From: Alternaria dauci
Lineage: Eukaryota > Ascomycota > Dothideomycetes > Pleosporales > Pleosporaceae
Assembly: GCF_042100115.1 (NCBI RefSeq)
Contig: NC_091276.1
Span: 2,418,001 to 2,482,000 of the forward strand
Direction of reading: 5' to 3'
Length of the DNA: 64,000 bases
Shown here: positions 57,844-64,000 of the stretch, piece after piece
Numbering within the stretch: the first letter of the stretch is position 1
Layout: every line of letters begins with the position of its first letter
Program-made: the position numbers and the translations under genes
Notes under the pieces: generated by a model
Seen by the model: the letters and a program-made list of their open reading frames with translations, nothing else
Told to the model about the DNA's origin: nothing
The model's database searches: none

Positions 57844-59035
57844 AGTACTCATCGGTCGACATTCTCTTCTAGACGACAACGAGGAAAGGTGCGCACGGAT
57901 TGTCAACACGGAGGGAGGAATGGATAATGACGACTGTTGAATGTGTTCAACAACTGCGGGTATGGGAACAGGAACAATGACTTGACTTTGGAACATGATA
58001 CAGGATCGTCCGTATTGGTAGACTGAATATCATGTCAATCACAACTTTTAATCACTGGGCTCTTGACCTTAAATGTGACTGATTGAGACAATCGAAACTT
58101 AGATGCCTGTCATTGATATAGAAATATCCTCTTGCTTTCTGCGGACTGTGAGATTCTTCTAGTGCATCCTCCAGCTGAAACACCTACTCGCTGGCCAACT
58201 TTCAATGTACACTGGGCAGATTATCTGATACTCGAGTTCCATACTTTGAACACAAAGCGTGAGTACCAGTATCGCGTCTAAAATTTCGCGAAAACAGACC
58301 ACTGAACGTTGACTGAGTATTTCACATCCATCAATCGTCAGTGTTGGTGGGTCTCTCATAATACATACAGCTTTTACTGTCAAGACTTGCGGGCCTAGCC
58401 ACTGCTGCAGCGACGATTAGGGGTCAGACTGGAGTACGCAAGATTGCTACAACAGGCAGAAGACTCGAAAGCAGCCATACATCTTTTTCACTCGCGTTGT
58501 TCCTCGTTCACTTACTGTGTATGTAACTATCAAGTCTCCTTCGCATTCGCAGCATACCTTCTGGCTTCAGGTAGCTCACCGCAGCTCGTCAATCCACCTT
58601 CGTCCTTTCTGCTAGTGAATTGTCGAGATTCCCGAGTATTGGCTCCGTGATCAGCTTGTACGGACTTGCAGACCTGCTATTAATCGGATCTGTTGGGAAC
58701 ACACGAGTTTGCCGCTCTTCGACCGCTAGCAAGCGTTCACCTGCCTACGCTCGATCCCGCGCCTACAAGGCAACTATCAGTGACTGCGAACTCCGGATTC
58801 CTCCCTCCTTCAGTGTTTGCATACCGACGCACAGATCACCATCTCCTCGCTGCTGTATAGCCATTCCCTTACCTGCTCGATGCCTAATCGCATTCTCACC
58901 TCTGCCAACCTATATCTTCTGCCGCTTTGTCCACTTTCACACACTCTCTCTCTTCTCTTCTCACCCACTCAAATCTATCTCTTCGACCCCACCAACCAAC
59001 CACGACATCACACATAACTAAACAACTCCACTATC
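57844..59035. other. Gene-sparse spacer of 1.2 kb
   Basis: No supported gene. A minus-strand frame at 58,383-58,159 contains cysteines but lacks a signal peptide and the family spacing. Confidence 0.5.
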
Positions 59036-59379
59036 ATGAAGTTCACAACCACCATCCTCACTCTCGGCCTCGCTGCCCTCACCATGGCCAACCCCGTCGC
59101 CAACCCAAGCCCCGTCGCCGACCCCATTGCCAGCCCCGTTGCGGACCCCCAAGTCACCCCTCCCCCAGTCTCGACTCCCACCTGCCGCACCTGCGACGCC
59201 TTCTACACCAAGTGCCGTTCTGTAAGTCCATTCTTGCCTGTTCCCCCTCTTCCTCTCAACCTCGTCCCTCCGCTCTGTGACGTGTTACTAATCGAGAATA
59301 CGCCAAATAGTCCTGGGGATGCTGGTTCAACCCTACGGCTTGTGAGATGTCTTGCCGCGCGGACACTTGTCGCATGTGA
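59036..59379 (+). CDS. Small secreted cysteine-rich protein 4 (apparently truncated)
   Basis: Two exons, 59,036-59,221 and 59,311-59,379, with a GTAAGT donor, ACTAAT branch point and AAATAG acceptor, phase 0; 84 residues up to TGA. The signal peptide MKFTTTILTLGLAALTMA is followed by a Pro/Val/Ala-rich repeat linker. Seven cysteines are spaced C-x2-C-x6-C-x5-C-x7-C-x3-C-x4-C. The intron lies two codons after the third cysteine. Beyond the TGA (59,377-59,379) the same frame continues for 13 codons with cysteines spaced C-x3-C-x4-C up to TAG at 59,421, exactly the end of the pattern in protein 3. The TGA therefore looks like a recent nonsense change, or a splice or readthrough site. Confidence 0.65.
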
Positions 59380-59421
59380 GACGGATACTGCAAGAACAAT
59401 TGCGGCTACACCGGCTGCTAG

Positions 59422-60333
59422 ACGGTTGGTGAGACTGCCGGGACTGCGTGACTGGAAGCTGCTGGGAGGTGAAGATGGGGTAGCTGGTACAGTTGCTATC
59501 TCGAAAAGAAAAGGTTCTTGGTAGTGGTCTTTGGTCTACGGTAAACGATGGGGGTGATTTTGTCCTTGGGACGTCAAACATGGGATTGACGTTCATGGAT
59601 GACTTACATGGAATGAGATGGAGGTTGGTGTTTCTTGATGGTCCTCGCTACGGCGGGTCGACCTATGTGAGGCATCAAACCAATTCTCGCTGATAGAATG
59701 AAATGATTCAACGATGTTCGCATCCATGAAATGTGATGTGCTGCTTTCGTTTCCATGATGCGTCGTGGGATGAGCAGTCTCGTCAAAACTGTGTTGTGTT
59801 TGGGAACCCATGCTCCACACCTTCTAAACATCGACTCACCACATCGATATTTCACTCGTGACAATACAACAAGAACTGCACAATACACGTCACCGAGGAC
59901 CCTTTCCCACGCCGATCGCCTTAAATTAGCCACCATTGGCTTCCAAGAAGCAATACCGAATACGAAGATTGACCTGCAGTGCCAAGAAAAAATAGGCTCT
60001 TTGCGGCCCGCAGATGATCGCCCGCCAAGCCAGATAACCCCATGGGTGAGGACTCCGTCTGCCTTGGTCATGATGAAGGTTGTATGCGCTGTCTTGGCTG
60101 TTTGTAAGTACTGGTACCTTGCCAGTGTGGTTGCGCCCAGTTTGCTTGGGCAAGGCTTTATCCAAGTCTACCAAGGTAACCTAAATGTGCGCTTATGACT
60201 CGGATGGTGTACTAGGGCTGGCGGTGATGTCAACGGCGGTGTCTGTAGATCAGTTTTTCGATGAGTATTTAAGCAGCTCAGGTCTGGTGTGAATGTTCCC
60301 AGCATCCTGCTTCACCCTACTACTACCACCATC
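59422..60333. other. Intergenic sequence
   Basis: Open frames of about 150 codons on both strands between 59,604 and 60,198 overlap each other and lack motifs, so both are probably chance. TATTTAAG at 60,266-60,273 is a likely promoter element of the next gene. Confidence 0.5.
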
Positions 60334-61173
60334 ATGAAGTTCACTGTCGCAACCCTCTCCGCTGTTCTAGCGTCTACTACCACCGCATCACCACTTGCCC
60401 TTGAACCCCGCCAACAATGCACCACAACCTGGAGCTACCCCTACACCGGCCGCGCACCTCCTGGCAACTACAAGGCCTTCAACCTCGCTAGCTGCACCGC
60501 CCAGCTCAGCTTGGACAAAGACCAATACGTCGGCGTACAATGGGCCTTCGAAGCCACCTACGCCGACGGCAGCCGCGCAGAACTCAAGCCCTTCCGCGAC
60601 TTCAACAGCTTCGGCGTCAGCGACACCTACTACCCCTACCTAGGGAACAACTTCCTCACGCGGTTCCCAGGGAACTCGGCATTCACGGCTGTGCATGAGT
60701 TCAGCAACGTGTGCAAGAACGGACAGGCGCCAGTGTCATGGCGATTCTTCACAACGTCAGGGACAGCGAATGGCTGCTACACAACGGGCCAGATCCGCGC
60801 TGTTGGCGGGGTCTCGCGTCCGGCCAAGGTGACAGGTGTGTCTCTGCGGAGGAGCAATGATGCTGGGGACTTTCTGGTTAGCTGGTCGCCGGTGTCTAGA
60901 GCGGTTGCGTATTCGGTGATTGTGCAGTACCCGACTGGTACAGATGAAGTTGGGAACCCGTATACGAATGTGAGGGGTGCACGTGTGCAGGTAAAGTTTT
61001 GTTGATGAACGGTAACAGACAAGTGCTAACGGCCGTGCCAGGGGACTTCGACGAGTGTGGCGACGACGACGCGCAGGCAGGATGTACAGAGAAAGGCAAT
61101 CGTTCATGCTGTCGACTCGCAGGGTGTGTGGTCATTTACGAGCGATGTTCAAGCGGTTGCTGCTAGCTGGTAG
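60334..61173 (+). CDS. Secreted protein with fibronectin type III-like C-terminal domain
   Basis: Two exons, 60,334-60,990 and 61,042-61,173. The 51-bp intron has a GTAAAG donor, a GCTAAC branch point and a GCCAG acceptor; the product has 262 residues. The signal peptide is MKFTVATLSAVLASTTTA, with a possible Kex2-type site after LEPR. The N-terminal 130 residues form a cysteine-containing domain I do not recognise. From about residue 165 the sequence (VTGVSLRRSNDAGDFLVSWS, later AYSVIVQYP and VHAVDSQGVWS) has the strands of a fibronectin type III fold, a binding module. It is likely extracellular. Without the intron the frame stops in GTAAAGTTTTGTTGA, losing the last two Fn3 strands, which supports splicing. 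Confidence 0.75.
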
Positions 61174-61656
61174 ACGACATGTCGGATGCGTGCGGAAGAA
61201 ATTGCCCGATCGGTCGAGCGGATCCTTGCTTGGGGACGTGATTATTAAATACGCCTGACAGCATAATATTCCTCGCGAAGAGAGTGCCAACTGTGGTTCA
61301 AGAATCAGCACAAGAGGCAAAGTACGGTAAAGAGGGAGGCACAAATGTGTCGAGTCGACACGTGAGACAGGTCATCGCAGTGCCACATGGCAAGCGCGCC
61401 CGTCGCAGAAGAGCCGAGGCCCAAGCGCCCAGGTCGCGCGACAACGAATGCCATCTCCACACGGCTCCGCATTGTCATCGCATCATGCACGCGGCCTGTC
61501 TTGAATTGCCTCGCTGCATACTGCCTCGCTGTCTACTACCTCTGCTTCTGCTTTTGCCTGGCTGAGCACTTGCTGCCTGTTGTCGAGGCTCTCTCTCGCG
61601 CTACCCCAATCAATGCGCCGCTCCCCTCTTATGGGGGCGCGACATCCACGCTCATA
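61174..61656. other. Upstream region of the ACBD5-like gene
   Basis: The frame of the next gene is open upstream to an ATG at 61,387. The extra 90 residues include a Cys/Leu/Tyr-rich hydrophobic stretch and do not fit the family, so this is taken as leader sequence. Confidence 0.5.
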
Positions 61657-63061
61657 ATGGCAGACTCGGTTGGTACGTGAAAAGCTATGCATAGGGGACA
61701 TGGAGGATTTTTGCTGATTCCAGCTCGATAGATCGCGTCTTCAGCCATGCGCTCAACACAGTCAACAAGATACGGACGGGGTCGCAGAAGCCGCCGTCTG
61801 CGACCAGGTTACGCTTGTATGGCCTCTACAAGCAGGCCATGGGTACGTTGGAATAGGGGGAGATGAAGTTGACACGACGGTGCTGACGCAGCACAGAGGG
61901 CGATGTCGACGGCATAATGGAGCGCCCGCGAGGAAGCGACGAGCAGTCGCAACGAGCGCGAGAGAAATGGTACGGCAGCCACCCGTCGTCACATAGACAC
62001 AGCCCAGACACGTGAATAACAACCACAGGGACGCTTGGAAACAGCAAAACAGCCTCTCCCGTACAGAAGCCAAGCGCCGCTACATCACCACCCTCATCGA
62101 CACCATGCACAAATACGCCTCGCCCTCGCCCGACTCCCGCGAACTAGTCGCCGAGCTCGAGTTCGTCTGGGACCAAGTCAAGTCAAACGTACCCTCCTCG
62201 TCGTCCTCCTCGCCCGTACGCACCGCCGACCACATAGCGCCCGGGTATACCTCACAGCACGAGCTTGGCCAAAGCGGACGAGCAGCCATGAACGCAAGCG
62301 GCGACATGGAACAAGACACACCCGGCCAGATGCTACCCAAAGAACAGCGTGACATGCCCCTGCGCGTCAAATCGCCCATGTCGCAGTCCGAAGAAGATCT
62401 CGAGGAGGAAGAAGCCGAAATCGACCGCGGCGAAGTCTTTGTCGATGCCCCGGATAGCCAATACAATCCTACCTCCTACCCGGACGACGACGACCACCAG
62501 CCCGAACTAGAAGACGCGCGCGTCCAAACAGATCTCCAGCAGTTGATACGGGCGGAACCGATACCCATACAGACGCCCACGCCCGCGCCGAGGAATAGAG
62601 GCATGGGCGTGCTGGGCAAACCAATACAGATGAACATACCGGGTCTCGGCGGAACACCTGCCCCCGGGAATGCCGCTGTAGCATCGAAAGAATCCGTCGC
62701 AGACCAGAAGTGGAAAAAGCGCGTTGAGCAGTCATTAATGAAAATGACGGCCGAAGTTGCTGCGCTGCGTGAACAGCTCGAGGCGAGGAGATTATTCGCA
62801 CATTCGGCGCATTACCGCTTGTTCCGCGGGATATGGAGATGGGTGTGGGCGTGCGTAAAGCATATAGCCGTCGATGTGTTTATATTAGGCATTGTGCTGT
62901 TATGGATGAGGAGGAAGAAGGATAGGAGGTTGGAAGGCGCGATACGGGTTCTGCTGGGCGATGCGGTGGCGCAGATGCAGAGGGGCGGGGGAGCCGTGTT
63001 TGGCAGAGTCAGAATACCGATGCTGGGAGGGGGCGGCAAGAAGACAGTCAGCGCGTCGTGA
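61657..63061 (+). CDS. ATG37: ACBD5/Atg37-type acyl-CoA-binding tail-anchored protein
   Basis: Four exons: 61,657-61,672, 61,732-61,842, 61,897-61,969 and 62,029-63,061; 410 residues, all joins in frame. Residues 1 to about 105 form an acyl-CoA-binding domain with RLRLYGLYKQAMEGDV and the REKWDAW helix. A long acidic disordered part follows, with EVFVDAPD at 202-209 that resembles an FFAT motif. Near residue 300 there is a short coiled coil (MTAEVAALREQLEARR), then one membrane segment near residues 340-360 (HIAVDVFILGIVLLWM) followed by RRKKDRR, a layout of peroxisomal tail-anchored proteins. ACBD5 in animals links peroxisomes to the ER, and Atg37 in yeasts acts in pexophagy. The symbol is by architecture. 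Confidence 0.85.
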
Positions 63062-63187
63062 ATAAAGGGGGCACGATAGTACCGCGAGATGTGTTTTTAA
63101 CGATATACGTCAATCTAATACTGACATGTACATGATAGCGAGCTGGCGTTTCAAAGTCTTTCTCTCTTCTCTGGCGCACCAATCTCC

Positions 63188-64000
63188 TCAGTTCATTTCT
63201 CCTACGTCCTTCATCCTTACCACTTTCTCTTTCCGACCTTCCCACTCCCCAAGCTTCTTAGGAAAACACTGCCTAACTAGCACCTCCCCATACCCCTCCA
63301 ACCTGCTTTCCACCTCATTCAACGCCCCGACAACACCACGCTTCCCTACAATCACATCCACAGACTTGAGTTCCCTACCTCCCACAGCCGGCTCTCTTGG
63401 CAAAGCAGCAATAGCCACGTTACTAACAGTACCACAGAACATGATTACTAGCATGCCCATGGCTGCAGCGTCCGAGAGCTGCGTGCAGAGAAGTGCTTGG
63501 CTGAGGAGGCCACCAGATATAAGGATGAATGCTGGCATGGTAACGCCATGCTTTTTATTGTCGTATGGCACACGTGGTGCGACTGTGTCTTGCGCGTCGA
63601 ATGTGTCACTGTCTGCGGTTTGGATGATGAAGATATGTCGTGGTGCTGTATCCGTGTCGCGCATCAACGCGTAGCCACCACCTGGGCCACCCTCTGCGTC
63701 TGAAAGGTGTTTCTGTGCGGACCACATAGGGAGATTTGCGGTTGCTTCGATCAGTAGAATCGACGTGCTGAGGAGCAGGAGGACAGAGAGATCGCGGTAA
63801 CAGTACCAGAACAGCCCTGCGAGACAAAACTGGAAGACAGCAGTGGCCGTACTGCGGTTTTTCCACATTGTCCATAGCGACCGGTCTGTTGACGAATGAC
63901 CAGTAGACTCCAGGATCTCGATGACAGTATCGTCATCGCCCGTCTCGCGCAGATACTTCGACTCCAGATCCTGGAGCAATCCCCCAAGCCCAAATTTACT
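63188..64000 (-). CDS. Membrane protein, 5' end outside window
   Basis: The frame runs from the window edge to TGA-type termination at 63,188; about 270 residues are visible and no true ATG start is present. After a charged segment (LESKYLRETGDDDTVIEILE) there is a double hydrophobic stretch (FQFCLAGLFWYCYRDL and LLLLSTSILLIEA). Then come a loop with GGPGGGYALMRDTDTAPRHI, two more hydrophobic segments (VTMPAFILISGGLLSQALLC and AMGMLVIMFCGTVSNVAIAA) and a basic C-terminal region. I do not recognise the family. It is likely a four-segment or larger membrane protein. Confidence 0.6.
   Translation of the reverse strand, partial: SKFGLGGLLQDLESKYLRETGDDDTVIEILESTGHSSTDRSLWTMWKNRSTATAVFQFCLAGLFWYCYRDLSVLLLLSTSILLIEATANLPMWSAQKHLSDAEGGPGGGYALMRDTDTAPRHIFIIQTADSDTFDAQDTVAPRVPYDNKKHGVTMPAFILISGGLLSQALLCTQLSDAAAMGMLVIMFCGTVSNVAIAALPREPAVGGRELKSVDVIVGKRGVVGALNEVESRLEGYGEVLVRQCFPKKLGEWEGRKEKVVRMKDVGEMN

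Noticed and set aside
58159..58383. Minus-strand cysteine-containing frame between the secreted-protein genes
   Set aside because: No signal peptide, wrong cysteine spacing, opposite strand to the family.
59604..60198. Opposing open frames of about 150 codons on both strands
   Set aside because: They overlap each other, have no signal peptide, motif or promoter, and codon use looks random.
61387..61656. N-terminal extension of the ACBD5-like protein
   Set aside because: The acyl-CoA-binding domain normally starts at the protein N-terminus, as it does from 61,657; the extension is probably leader.

Overview
The window looks like nuclear DNA of a filamentous ascomycete, probably a Dothideomycete. 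The evidence is short GT-AG introns of 47-89 bp with CTAAC-like branch points, a Zn(II)2Cys6 regulator, a fungal vacuolar membrane protease, a GPI-anchored cell-surface protein and several small secreted cysteine-rich proteins. A large transposon block also carries the mark of repeat-induced point mutation (RIP). No species can be named from the sequence alone.

Two compartments are obvious. Bases 1 to about 19,440 are extremely AT-rich and gene-free. They consist of nested transposon relics in which CpA and TpG are almost absent. A Ty3/gypsy retroelement (about 6,165-12,716) can still be read through its stop codons: zinc knuckle, reverse transcriptase, RNase H, integrase. A second repeat family (R1, about 1.4 kb, at least eight full or partial copies in both orientations) is inserted into it and elsewhere. 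One R1 copy is itself split by a composite element with long inverted ends.

From 19,670 onward the DNA is normal gene-bearing sequence. In order it holds: a secreted M6-type metalloprotease (-); a macro-domain protein (+); a single-pass surface protein (-); an amino-acid permease (-) divergent from a Zn2Cys6 regulator (+); an ETHE1/Blh-like metallo-beta-lactamase-fold hydrolase (-); a decayed coding fragment; a GPI-anchored protein (-); an MFS transporter (-); a 68-residue two-exon gene (-); an alpha/beta hydrolase (+); a coiled-coil membrane protein (-); a vacuolar M28 protease (-) sharing a 290-bp promoter region with a methyltransferase-fold protein (+); and a 2,074-residue intronless membrane protein carrying 50 consecutive glutamates from an uninterrupted (GAA)50.

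The region 52.7-60.3 kb is gene-sparse and holds four small secreted proteins in tandem. They differ in sequence but share a C-x2-C-x6-C core and a phase-0 intron exactly two codons after the third cysteine, so they look like one diverged gene family. In the fourth, a TGA falls before the last three family cysteines. A secreted Fn3-like protein, an ACBD5/Atg37-type acyl-CoA-binding tail-anchored protein (four exons, with a possible FFAT motif) and a membrane protein cut by the window end complete the sequence.

Exon joins were worked out by hand from splice signals and reading frame. No database search was possible, so family names rest on motifs.
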